Source: an uncultured Collinsella sp.
GTDB taxonomy: Bacteria; Actinomycetota; Coriobacteriia; Coriobacteriales; Coriobacteriaceae
Reading direction: 5' to 3'
Length of the DNA: 64,000 bases
Assembly: GCA_905209455.1 (NCBI GenBank)
Contig: CAJLTA010000001.1
Coordinates: 1-64,000 of the forward strand
In this document: positions 32,591-39,755 of the stretch, piece after piece
Numbering within the stretch: position 1 is the stretch's first letter
Layout: each line of letters starts with the position of its first letter
The notes under the pieces: generated by a model
What the model was told of the DNA's origin: nothing
Databases searched by the model: none
What the model saw: only the letters and a program-made list of their open reading frames with translations
Translations under genes and position numbers: made by a program

Positions 32591-32610
32591 GTGAGCCACC
32601 TTTGCTCAAG

Positions 32611-32680
32611 ATATAGCAAGATATAGCAAAGTATAGCAAGATATAGCAAAGTATAGTGAGATATAGCAACGTATAGCGCT
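32611..32680 (-). repeat. Seven exact 10-bp repeats upstream of the ATPase gene
   Basis: On the plus strand the units read ATATAGCAAG, ATATAGCAAA, GTATAGCAAG, ATATAGCAAA, GTATAGTGAG, ATATAGCAAC and GTATAGCGCT, seven in a row without spacers. Read towards the gene, units carry TTGCTA and TATATC or TATACT. A TTGCTA in one unit stands 18 bases from the TATATC two units on, so the array can itself form overlapping promoters. It ends 20 bases before the start codon. The surrounding 500-base gap also holds the long palindrome at 32801-32960. Confidence 0.9.
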
Positions 32681-32800
32681 GTTCGCGGGTTCTTACGGTG
32701 GTGCTATTTTCCGAATGCCGCGCGGATAAAGCGCTGGGCGAACAGCTTGTTGGCAACTCACGAGGGCTCGGGGTGCCAATTTGGGGTGCAGTAGTGCTGC

Positions 32801-32960
32801 GCCACGAAAAGGGCCTATCTACTACGTTTAAGCCGCAGGGGTCAACCATAGTCGGCTTTTTCGAAAATCGACAAGCTGTCTACTTGCGGTTTTGTTTTCA
32901 CGGTTTTCGGTATGGCCGAGGCTATCCGTGTTAACGTAGTAGATGGGCCACTTTTGTGGC
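32801..32960. repeat. 160-bp imperfect palindrome
   Basis: GCCACGAAAAGGGCCTATC and following bases at 32801-32831 are complementary to 32931-32960 (TTAACGTAGTAGATGGGCC and following) with a few mismatches. Weaker inner arms occur near 32846-32870 and 32900-32925. It fills the space between the ATPase array and the GntR gene. Confidence 0.7.
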
Positions 32961-33091
32961 AAGGGGCCGACCTGCGGCTCAGGGTAGCCAAAAAGCCCCG
33001 TCCCAAAAAGACTGATTGGGAGCTGGGGCGTGTCGATGCGATAGTATTGCATGGTGGTATTCGACTAACCGAGGACTTATCCGAGGGCTTT

Positions 33092-33784
33092 ATGGAACAA
33101 CACCAGCATTATCAGAGCCTGCAAGATCAGGCATACAACGCATTGCGCTCCAAGATCATCTATGCCGAGCTCAAGCCCGGCACGCGCCTTTCGGCGATTG
33201 GTCTGGAAAAGGAGACGGGAATCGGGCGCACGCCCATTCGCGAGTCCTTTGTACGCCTGCGTGAGCAGGAGCTGGTGGAAACGCGCCCCAAAAGCGGCAC
33301 CTACGTCTCTAAGATCAGCATGGAACACGCCGAAAACGCCTGCTTCTTGCGTGAGAAGCTCGAGAGAAGCGTGCTTATTAAATGCTGTTCGGCCGCCACG
33401 CCCGAGCAAAAGCATCGGCTCGAGCAGATTCTTGCCGAGTCCGAGTCGCTCGACCATAGCGAAACGCGTCGCTTTTTCGATCTGGACAACCTGTTCCATG
33501 AGACGTGTTTTGAGATTGCCGGCCGCCACATGTTGTGGGATTGGATGAAGAGCGTCAATACGCATTTTGAGCGATACAACTGGTTGCGTATGGTCTCTCA
33601 GGATCTGGATTGGGAGCCGATTCGTCGGCAGCATCGCCGAATTCTCGAGGCCATTAAAAAGGGCGATACCGACACGGCGAGCTATCTGGCCGAGACACAC
33701 CTGCACCTGATGCCCGAGGAGCAGGGCCCGGTTATCGCCTTACATCCTGACTATTTTGAGCTGTCCAAAGACTCGGCCATCTAA
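33092..33784 (+). CDS. GntR/FCD family transcriptional regulator
   Basis: A 230-residue regulator. The winged helix is at about residues 9-75 (QAYNALRSKIIYAELKPGTRLSAIGLEKETGIGRTPIRESFVRLREQELVE). The FCD ligand domain covers about 85-215, with the FHETCFEIAG block and the metal-ligand His residues in RRQHRRILEAIKKGD and ETHLHLM. FCD regulators commonly sense sugar acids or other small carboxylates. Its setting between the dehydratase and the KDPG aldolase and KDG kinase genes makes a role in aldonate use likely. The palindrome at 29433-29451 is a candidate site. ATG 33092 is preceded by GAGGG; longer in-frame starts run into the palindrome. Confidence 0.87.
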   Translation: MEQHQHYQSLQDQAYNALRSKIIYAELKPGTRLSAIGLEKETGIGRTPIRESFVRLREQELVETRPKSGTYVSKISMEHAENACFLREKLERSVLIKCCSAATPEQKHRLEQILAESESLDHSETRRFFDLDNLFHETCFEIAGRHMLWDWMKSVNTHFERYNWLRMVSQDLDWEPIRRQHRRILEAIKKGDTDTASYLAETHLHLMPEEQGPVIALHPDYFELSKDSAI

Positions 33785-33892
33785 CTCGTTCCCTTCATTG
33801 GTTGCGGTGAAATAGGGATTGTTTTGCGGCTCTGATGGTGTAAGCAGTCCGTATTCCATCGCAAGTGCCGGGGCACATCGGGGCACGAAAAC

Positions 33893-33965
33893 GCTGCGGC
33901 GCCGCTTGGAGGAAAAGACCGGAAGCAAGGGTCCATTCCTCTAGACGGCGCCGCAGCTGTTTTGA
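33893..33965 (+). terminator. Long hairpin after the GntR gene
   Basis: GCTGCGGCGCCG (33893-33904) pairs with CGGCGCCGCAGC (33946-33957) with inner pairing of GGAGGAA-type arms, followed by TGTTTTG. It is a likely terminator and resembles the other palindromes of this window. Confidence 0.6.
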
Positions 33966-34020
33966 TGGCTCGGCTTTTACCGAAGTGGCTCAGTTGGACG
34001 CGGTTGCCAACCGAGTAAGT

Positions 34021-34121
34021 AAAGCGGCTCGGGGGCGTGTCGCTTCCGTCACGTTCTATCAGCATACAAGACGGTTTCGGTTCTTGTTCGTGACGGAAAC
34101 GGCGCGCTTCCGAGCCGCTTT
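34021..34121. repeat. 101-bp palindrome
   Basis: Arms at 34021-34053 and 34089-34121 (AAAGCGGCTCGG...TCCGTCACG and complement) are complementary over 33 bases with several mismatches. It sits between the convergent GntR and KDPG aldolase genes. The gap 33785-34176 holds only this and the previous hairpin. Confidence 0.7.
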
Positions 34122-34176
34122 AAAAGAAAGGGGACGAGGTCTAGGGCACGCCCCCTTTCACGATAGAGAGCTAAAC

Positions 34177-34818
34177 CTAGCCGCGGACCTTCTTGACGAC
34201 GTCCATGGCCTCGCGGGCGATCTGCTCGACCTTGGAGAAGTCGCCGTCGGCGAACAGGGCGGGCTTGACCATCCAGGTGCCACCGCAGGCGATGATGGCG
34301 GAGGAGCTCAGGTACTCCTCGACGTTGGCGGTGCTCACGCCGCCGGTAGGCATAAAGCGGTGACCGACAAACGGAGCGGCGAGGGCCTTGATGGTGTTCA
34401 GGCCGCCATACTGGGACGCGGGGAAGAACTTGGTGACCTTAAGACCCAGGTTCTCGGCGGCGGTGACCTCGGAGGGGGTCACGGTGCCGGGAAGGACGGG
34501 CAGGTCGATGTCGATGCAGTGCTTCACGACGTCCTCGTTGTAACCCGGGGAGACGATGAACTTGGCACCGGCTGCGCGGGCCTGCTCAACCTGCTCGACG
34601 GTCAGGACGGTGCCGGCACCAACGCACATCTCGGGCTCGGCCTCGGCCATAGCGGCGATGCACTCGGCGGCGCAGGCGGTGCGGAAGGTGACCTCGGCGG
34701 ACTTCATGCCAGCTGCCATAAGGGCGTGGGCGAGCGGAGCGGCGTCCTCGACCTTGTCGAGCACGACGACCGGCACGATGCCCAGGGACTCAAGCGTGGT
34801 GTAGAACTGATCGAACAT
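34177..34818 (-). CDS. eda: 2-keto-3-deoxy-6-phosphogluconate aldolase
   Basis: Splits KDPG into pyruvate and glyceraldehyde-3-phosphate, the last step of the Entner-Doudoroff route. The 213-residue class I aldolase has the catalytic Glu in AEVTFRT (Glu42), VGAGTVLT, FIVSPGYNEDVV, LPGTVTPSE, and the Schiff-base Lys in VTKFFPAS (Lys130), then FMPTGGVS. GAAAGGAAC stands before ATG 34818; an earlier in-frame start at 34863 is not supported. The KDG kinase gene lies upstream on the same strand, 253 bases away with two palindromes between, so the genes probably have separate promoters or a processed transcript. Confidence 0.92.
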   Translation of the reverse strand: MFDQFYTTLESLGIVPVVVLDKVEDAAPLAHALMAAGMKSAEVTFRTACAAECIAAMAEAEPEMCVGAGTVLTVEQVEQARAAGAKFIVSPGYNEDVVKHCIDIDLPVLPGTVTPSEVTAAENLGLKVTKFFPASQYGGLNTIKALAAPFVGHRFMPTGGVSTANVEEYLSSSAIIACGGTWMVKPALFADGDFSKVEQIAREAMDVVKKVRG

Positions 34819-34866
34819 GATGTTCCTTTCGATGTGTGGTGCGCACGGGCGCGTAATTGACAAATG

Positions 34867-34952
34867 TGCTGGTCAGGAGCCGATTCTGGATTGGTTATCG
34901 GAGGCACTGCTTGGGGTTCAAGCAATTCCAAAATCGGCTGCACGACCAGTCA
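34867..34952. repeat. 86-bp palindrome between eda and the kinase gene
   Basis: TGCTGGTCAGGAGCCGATTC and following (34867-34893) pairs with 34923-34952 with a few bulges. The two minus-strand genes of the same pathway flank it. Confidence 0.65.
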
Positions 34953-35014
34953 TGTAGGAAATGCCAGACAAAACCGGAATGGGACTGGTGGTTTTGCCCG
35001 ACCGGAGGAATCGG

Positions 35015-35058
35015 GGAGCGGGCCGCAGAGGTATGGGTATGGAAAGCTGCGGCCCGCG
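35015..35058 (-). terminator. Hairpin after the KDG kinase gene
   Basis: GCGGGCCGCAG pairs perfectly with CTGCGGCCCGC. It lies 14 bases past the stop of the kinase gene on the minus strand. No T-tract follows, so it may slow or process the transcript rather than end it. Confidence 0.5.
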
Positions 35059-35071
35059 GAATGGGGACGGC

Positions 35072-36106
35072 TTAGCGCGCGACGCGGGTGCCACCGTCGG
35101 CGGCGTTTGCCACAGCGGCGATCTCGTCGGCGGTCACCAGATTGGAATCGCCCTTGATGGTGAGCTTGAGGATCGAGGCCGCAATCGCGTAGTTGACGGC
35201 GTCCTGTGGATCAAAGTCGTTGATGAGGGCGTGGACCAAGCCGGCGTTGAAAGCGTCGCCGGCGGCAACGCCCTCGAGCACGTGCACGTCGTGAGCAGGG
35301 GAGAACCAGTGCTCGCCGCTCTCGGCGTCAAAGAGCATGCCCATCCAGATGGAGCGCTCGACGCAGGAGATGTTGCGGATGACCGAGGCGACCTTCTTAC
35401 AGCCGTACTCGGCACAGATCTGACGAGCCATCTCGACGTAGGTGTCGCGTTCCTCGATGCCGTGGGCAAGGGAGCCGGAGACGCAGGTCATGCCGAGACC
35501 GGCGGGTGCGTCCTCGTCGTTGGCGATGCAGATGTCGACGAGCGGCAGGAGCTCCTTCATGGTTGCCTGCGACTTCTCGGGCGACCACATCTTGCCGCGA
35601 TAGTTCACGTCGCACACGGTGGTGATGCCCTTGGCGCGGCAAGCGGTGAGGGCATCCTTGCACGCAGCGGCCATCTCGTCGGAGACAGCGGGCGTCACGC
35701 CGGAGAAATAGAAGACATCGATGCCCTTGAGGATCTCGTCCCAGTCAAAGACGTCGCGCTTGGCCATGTTGATGGCAGAGTACTTGCGGTCGTAGACGCA
35801 GCCGTTGCCGCGCAGTGAGGCGCCGACCTCAAAGACATAGGAGCCCAGGCGATCGCCCTGACGCACGACGCGCGTGGTGTCGACGTCATAGACCTTCAAC
35901 GAACGCAGAGCGCACTCGCCCAGACGGTTGGCCGGGACAACGGAGACGTAAGCGGCCTTGTCGCCCTGGTAGGCCAGGGATAGCGCGGTGTTTGCCTCGG
36001 CGCCGCCGTAGCGGACATCAAACTCGGTCGCCTGCTCAATGCGCAGATGGTCTTTGGGCGAGAGCCTCATCATGATCTCGCCGAAGGTAAGAACCGTTTT
36101 ACCCAT
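35072..36106 (-). CDS. kdgK: 2-keto-3-deoxygluconate kinase (PfkB family)
   Basis: A 344-residue PfkB sugar kinase. The N-terminus, TVLTFGEIMMRLSP, is typical of 2-dehydro-3-deoxygluconate kinases. The substrate lid block FDVRYGGAEANTALSLAYQG and the C-terminal PfkB signature region VLEGVAAGDAFNAGLVHAL (with the catalytic Asp in GAGDAF-like GDAF) are present; here AAGDAF replaces the usual GAGDAF. It would phosphorylate KDG to KDPG for the aldolase next door. Fructokinase or ribokinase activity cannot be excluded, but context supports KDG. AAGGAG precedes ATG 36106. It is divergent from the LacI gene, with shared operators between them. Confidence 0.88.
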   Translation of the reverse strand: MGKTVLTFGEIMMRLSPKDHLRIEQATEFDVRYGGAEANTALSLAYQGDKAAYVSVVPANRLGECALRSLKVYDVDTTRVVRQGDRLGSYVFEVGASLRGNGCVYDRKYSAINMAKRDVFDWDEILKGIDVFYFSGVTPAVSDEMAAACKDALTACRAKGITTVCDVNYRGKMWSPEKSQATMKELLPLVDICIANDEDAPAGLGMTCVSGSLAHGIEERDTYVEMARQICAEYGCKKVASVIRNISCVERSIWMGMLFDAESGEHWFSPAHDVHVLEGVAAGDAFNAGLVHALINDFDPQDAVNYAIAASILKLTIKGDSNLVTADEIAAVANAADGGTRVAR

Positions 36107-36212
36107 GGTCGCGCAGCTCCTTCTTGCTCGTGCGTACACCTTTGATATGGCGTTGGCACGGAGGTGCCAAGACGGTAGGGTGCATCTTTGCACCACCGTG
36201 CCAACGCTTGCC

Positions 36213-36267
36213 GAAATCGGTTTACGAAATCGATTTCGTTTCGAGTTGTAGTATACTCATCTACAAC
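36213..36267. promoter_or_regulatory. LacI-type operators and promoter between kdgK and the lacI-family gene
   Basis: ACGAAATCGATTTCGT (36224-36239) is a perfect 16-bp palindrome of LacI-family style. A second, weaker site, CGAAATCGGTTTAC, overlaps its left edge (36212-36225). TATACT at 36252-36257 is a plausible -10 for the plus-strand gene. TTGTAG...CTACAA (36246-36267) is a further inverted repeat around it. Confidence 0.65.
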
Positions 36268-36341
36268 GTTTTGCAAGCGAGATTTTTAAAAAAATGCCTA
36301 AAATGGCTCAGGCTGCCGACAATTGGGAAACGGGGTGCGCC

Positions 36342-37364
36342 ATGGCGCAGATGAGAATCAAGGACATTGCCGCCGAGGCGGGCGTGAGCCCGGCCACGGT
36401 CTCGCGCTATCTCAACAACCGCCCCGGGCAAATGACCGAGGAAACCCGCGCTCGCATCGCGGCGGTTATCGAGCGCACCGGCTATCGCCCACGTGCCGCC
36501 GCACGCAATCTGCGCAGCTCACGCACCAACCTCATCGGCGTGATCCTGGCCGACATCGCCAACCCGTTCTCCAGTGCCATGCTCGAAGGGCTTTCCGCCA
36601 GTGCCGCCGCGCGCGGCTGCTCGCTTATGACGGCCATTAGCGGCAACGATCCCGCTAAAGAGGCCGAATCGCTCACCAGGCTTATCGACGCCGGCGTGGA
36701 CGGCCTGGTCGTCAATACCTGCGGCGGTAACGACGAGGCAATCGCCGCTGCCGCGGGACGTTTACCCGTTGTGCTGCTCGACCGCGATGTTGCCGCCGAC
36801 GGTGTCGATCTGGTGACATCTAACAACCGCGAGCTGGTTGCCGGCTTGGTAGACGCCTTGGCTGCCGCTGGCAGCGAGCGCTTGTGCCTGTTCACCGAGG
36901 CAAGCGATGGCAGCCCCGTGCGTCGCGAGCGCGCCGAGGCCTTTGCCGACGAGCTTTCGCGTCGCGGCCTGGCCGGCGAGGTCGTTACCCTGGCCGACGA
37001 TGGCGCCGAGGGCGTCAGTCGCCTGAACGACACCATCCGCGGCTATGCGGGCAAAAGACTCGGCCTTATCGCCGTTAACGGCCTGGTTTTCCTGCGTCTG
37101 ACCGAGGCGTTGGCACAGCTGGGACCCTCGTTGCCGGCGGGTCTCAAGATCGCGACGTTTGACGATTACCCCTGGAACCACGTGCTCTTTGGCGGCGTCA
37201 CCACGGCTGCGCAAGACACCCTTACCATTGCCGAGTGCGTAGTCGAGCGCCTCTCCGAGCGCATCGACGTCGTTACCACCACCGTGGGCGAGGCCGCAAA
37301 GCTGGCGCCCAAACGCATCGAGATCCCCGGCCACATCGAACACCGCGCCTCGACCTCGCGCTAG
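36342..37364 (+). CDS. LacI family transcriptional regulator
   Basis: A 340-residue LacI repressor. The helix-turn-helix and hinge are RIKDIAAEAGVSPATVSRYLNNRPGQMTEETRARI... with the usual hinge run of Ala/Arg (TGYRPRAAARNLRSSRTN). A periplasmic-binding-protein-like sensor domain follows (IGVILADIANPFSSAMLEGL, DGLVVNTCGG, TFDDYPWNHVLFGGVTTAAQDT). It probably controls kdgK and itself through the palindromes at 36213-36267 in response to a sugar acid or its breakdown product; the effector is inferred from context only. The start is uncertain. ATG 36342 fits the family length; earlier Mets at 36294 and 36303 and a later one at 36351 are possible. Confidence 0.88.
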   Translation: MAQMRIKDIAAEAGVSPATVSRYLNNRPGQMTEETRARIAAVIERTGYRPRAAARNLRSSRTNLIGVILADIANPFSSAMLEGLSASAAARGCSLMTAISGNDPAKEAESLTRLIDAGVDGLVVNTCGGNDEAIAAAAGRLPVVLLDRDVAADGVDLVTSNNRELVAGLVDALAAAGSERLCLFTEASDGSPVRRERAEAFADELSRRGLAGEVVTLADDGAEGVSRLNDTIRGYAGKRLGLIAVNGLVFLRLTEALAQLGPSLPAGLKIATFDDYPWNHVLFGGVTTAAQDTLTIAECVVERLSERIDVVTTTVGEAAKLAPKRIEIPGHIEHRASTSR

Positions 37365-37417
37365 CCGCTCGTTCGCAACTGCCTGTTCGCACACGTTTTT
37401 TGAGCGCTTGATACGCT

Positions 37418-37433
37418 TTAACCCTGCGGAAAC
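37418..37433 (+). promoter_or_regulatory. GlnR-like box upstream of glnA
   Basis: TTAAC-N6-GAAAC matches the actinobacterial GlnR half-site pattern gTnAC-N6-GAAAC at all but the first, weak position. It lies 66 bases before the glnA start, just upstream of possible -10 elements (GATAGT at 37444, TATAGA at 37458). A GlnR-like regulator is encoded right after glnA. Confidence 0.5.
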
Positions 37434-37498
37434 ATTTTTCTGCGATAGTATCTGCGATATAGACCAGTCGAAACCCGCCCGAAAGAAAGGGGAGCGAC

Positions 37499-38836
37499 AT
37501 GAACCAACAGAACATCGATTACGTACTCCGCTCCGTAGAGCAGCGTGACATCCGCTTTGTGCGTCTGTGGTTTGTCGACATTCTCGGCCGCCTCAAGAAC
37601 TTTGCCATTAGCCCCGAGGACCTCGAAGTCGCTTTTGAGGAGGGTATTGGCTTTGACGGCTCCGCCATCGAGGGCTTTGCCACGCCCGAGGAAGCCGACA
37701 TGCTCGCATTCCCCGATGCTTCGACCTTCCAGATTTTGCCGTGGCGCCCGAGCCACAACGGCGTCGCCCGCGTGTTCTGCGACGTGTGCACTCCCGATCG
37801 CAAACCGTTTGCCGGCGACCCGCGCGATGCCCTGCGCCGCATGTTCTACAGGGCCGAGAAGGCCGGCTATCTGCTCAACGTGGGCGCCGAGCTGGAGTAC
37901 TACTATTTTCCCGACGAGCACACGCCCGAGCCGCTCGACAACGTGGGCTACTTCGATCTTTCGGTGAGCGACGCCGCTCGCGACCTGCGCCGCAACACGG
38001 TCCTCACGCTCGAGAAGATGTCCGTGCCCGTGGAGTACACCTTCCATGCCGCCGGCCGCTCGCAGCACGGCATGAGCCTGCGCCACGCCGAGGCCCTGAG
38101 CATGTCCGACGCCATCACCACGGCAAAGCTCATCATTAAGCAGCAGGCTTACGAGAGCGGTTGCCACGCCTCTTTTATGCCCAAGCCGTTGGCGGGCGAG
38201 GACGGCAGCGCCATGTTTTTGCATCAGTCGCTGTTCGACCACGACGGCAACAACGTCTTTTGGGGCGAGGACGACGAGAAGTACCATCTCTCCGATATCG
38301 CCAAGCACTATATGGCCGGCATCTTGGCGCACGCACGCGAGATCAGCGCCATCACCAACCCCACGGTCAACTCGTACAAGCGCATCACCACGGGTGGCGA
38401 CTCCGTGCCGCAATACGCCACGTGGGGCCTGCGCAACCGCGCGAGCATGATCCGCATCCCGGTCTACAAGCCCGGCAAGCAGCTGTCCACGCGCATCGAG
38501 CTTCGTAGCCCCGACCCCATGGCCAATCCGTACCTGGTCAACGCCGTCACGCTGGCGGCTGGTCTCGATGGCATCGAGCGCAAGCTGGAGCTCCCGCCCG
38601 AGGCCACGGCCGAGACACTCAAACTCACCGACCGTCAGATGCTCGAGGCCGGCTACACGCCGCTGCCGCGCTCGCTCAAAGAGGCGCTCGACGTCTTTGA
38701 GGACTCGCAGTTTATGAAGGATGCCCTCGGCGAGCACATCCACAGCTTCTTCCTCAAAAAGAAGCGCAACGAGTGGCATAAGTTTGAGTCCACGATCACC
38801 GAGTGGGAGATCAAGCATTATCTGGCGAACTCCTAA
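37499..38836 (+). CDS. glnA: Glutamine synthetase, type I
   Basis: Makes glutamine from glutamate and ammonia. At 445 residues it has the size of the GSI-alpha form found in Gram-positive bacteria. Signatures in order: GFDGSAIEGFA, NVGAELEYYYF with metal-binding Glu, HAAGRSQHGMSLRHA, KPLAGEDGSAMFLHQSLF (ATP site), NPTVNSYKRI, NRASMIRIP, and RIELRSPDPMANPYL. The region around residue 380-400 (LELPPEATAETLKLTDRQ) lacks the Tyr-containing adenylylation loop of the GSI-beta type, so control by GlnE is unlikely. AAAGGGGAG stands before the ATG. The regulator gene downstream begins 50 bases after the stop, and a GlnR-like box lies upstream. Confidence 0.95.
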   Translation: MNQQNIDYVLRSVEQRDIRFVRLWFVDILGRLKNFAISPEDLEVAFEEGIGFDGSAIEGFATPEEADMLAFPDASTFQILPWRPSHNGVARVFCDVCTPDRKPFAGDPRDALRRMFYRAEKAGYLLNVGAELEYYYFPDEHTPEPLDNVGYFDLSVSDAARDLRRNTVLTLEKMSVPVEYTFHAAGRSQHGMSLRHAEALSMSDAITTAKLIIKQQAYESGCHASFMPKPLAGEDGSAMFLHQSLFDHDGNNVFWGEDDEKYHLSDIAKHYMAGILAHAREISAITNPTVNSYKRITTGGDSVPQYATWGLRNRASMIRIPVYKPGKQLSTRIELRSPDPMANPYLVNAVTLAAGLDGIERKLELPPEATAETLKLTDRQMLEAGYTPLPRSLKEALDVFEDSQFMKDALGEHIHSFFLKKKRNEWHKFESTITEWEIKHYLANS

Positions 38837-38886
38837 TCGCGCTGGCTTGTTCCAGTACGATTGAGCTCATTTCCTTGGAGGCCGAT

Positions 38887-39549
38887 ATGTCCGAAAAGAG
38901 TGCCCTGTTCATGGCGCGCACGACGCGCTTCCACGAGTTTGCCCGCAGCTTGACGACCACCCTGGGTGTCGAGGTGAGCCTGGCCACCCCCGATTCGCCG
39001 ACTGCGGCGCACGACTTTGACCTGCTGATCCTCGATTCCGATGGCATCCGCAGCGACCGCATCGATCAGATTGCCAAGTGGCTTGACGATCGCGGCGGCG
39101 TCCCCATGTTGGTGATCGTCGACGACGAGGCGCTCGGTACCTTGCGCCTGCCGAATCACGCACATGCCGACTTTGTATGCCCCACGGCGACGCCCAACGA
39201 GCTCAAGGCTCGCGCGCAGCGCCTGATGGGCGAGGAGGAGACCGTCACCGCCGACGATGTGCTCAACATCGATAACCTCGAGATTAACCTGGCTACCTAC
39301 CAGGTGACACTCGATAACGAGCCCATCGACCTGACGCTGATGGAGTACTCGCTGCTAAGCTTTTTGGCGACGCATCCCAACCGCGCCTACAGCCGTGAGG
39401 TGCTGCTGCACCGCGTGTGGGGTTTTGAGTACTGCGGCGGTACGCGTACCGTCGACGTGCACATCCGACGCATCCGCTCCAAGGTGGGTCCGCAGATCGC
39501 GGCACACATCACCACCGTCCGCGGCGTGGGCTATCTGTTTAAGGACTAG
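38887..39549 (+). CDS. OmpR-type regulator next to glnA, GlnR-like
   Basis: A 220-residue protein with a receiver-like N-terminal domain (about 1-118) and an OmpR-type winged helix (about 125-218: LTLMEYSLLSFLATHPNRAYSREVLLHRVWG, then RTVDVHIRRIRSKV and TVRGVGYLF). The receiver-like half is irregular: LLILDSDGIRS has Asp residues at the expected place, but the N-terminal acidic pair and the conserved Lys are not clear. That fits orphan regulators such as actinobacterial GlnR, which have no partner kinase. No histidine kinase gene is adjacent. Linkage to glnA and the box upstream of glnA support nitrogen control. TGGAGG precedes ATG 38887; the longer frame overlaps glnA. Confidence 0.8.
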   Translation: MSEKSALFMARTTRFHEFARSLTTTLGVEVSLATPDSPTAAHDFDLLILDSDGIRSDRIDQIAKWLDDRGGVPMLVIVDDEALGTLRLPNHAHADFVCPTATPNELKARAQRLMGEEETVTADDVLNIDNLEINLATYQVTLDNEPIDLTLMEYSLLSFLATHPNRAYSREVLLHRVWGFEYCGGTRTVDVHIRRIRSKVGPQIAAHITTVRGVGYLFKD

Positions 39550-39553
39550 ATTT

Positions 39554-39590
39554 CCACCACTAAGGGGACGGGCACCTTTGTGGTGGTTTT
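39554..39590 (+). terminator. Terminator-like CCACCAC...GTGGTGG repeat after the regulator gene
   Basis: CCACCACTAAGG (39554-39565) pairs with CCTTTGTGGTGG (39575-39586), followed by TTTT. It belongs to a family with copies at 53904, 55494 and 56450, so it is both a dispersed repeat and a likely terminator. Confidence 0.7.
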
Positions 39591-39702
39591 GCCGTAGGCC
39601 GGGTCCTTTTGGGCCTGCAGCAGAACTTAAGCCTTCCTAAAAGATTGCGTTCTCATACACGTTCGCCCGCATATTGGGGTACAACTCAACGTGAACAATG
39701 AT

Positions 39703-39733
39703 GGCCCGCCACATGTTTGGCGGGCCTTTGGTT
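39703..39733 (+). terminator. Hairpin in the htrA leader
   Basis: GGCCCGCC (39703-39710) pairs perfectly with GGCGGGCC (39719-39726), followed by TTTGGTTATTT. It stands just 30 bases before the htrA start, so it would act on the htrA transcript itself or on read-through from upstream. Confidence 0.6.
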
Positions 39734-39755
39734 ATTTGACGAAAGGATCGCAGCT

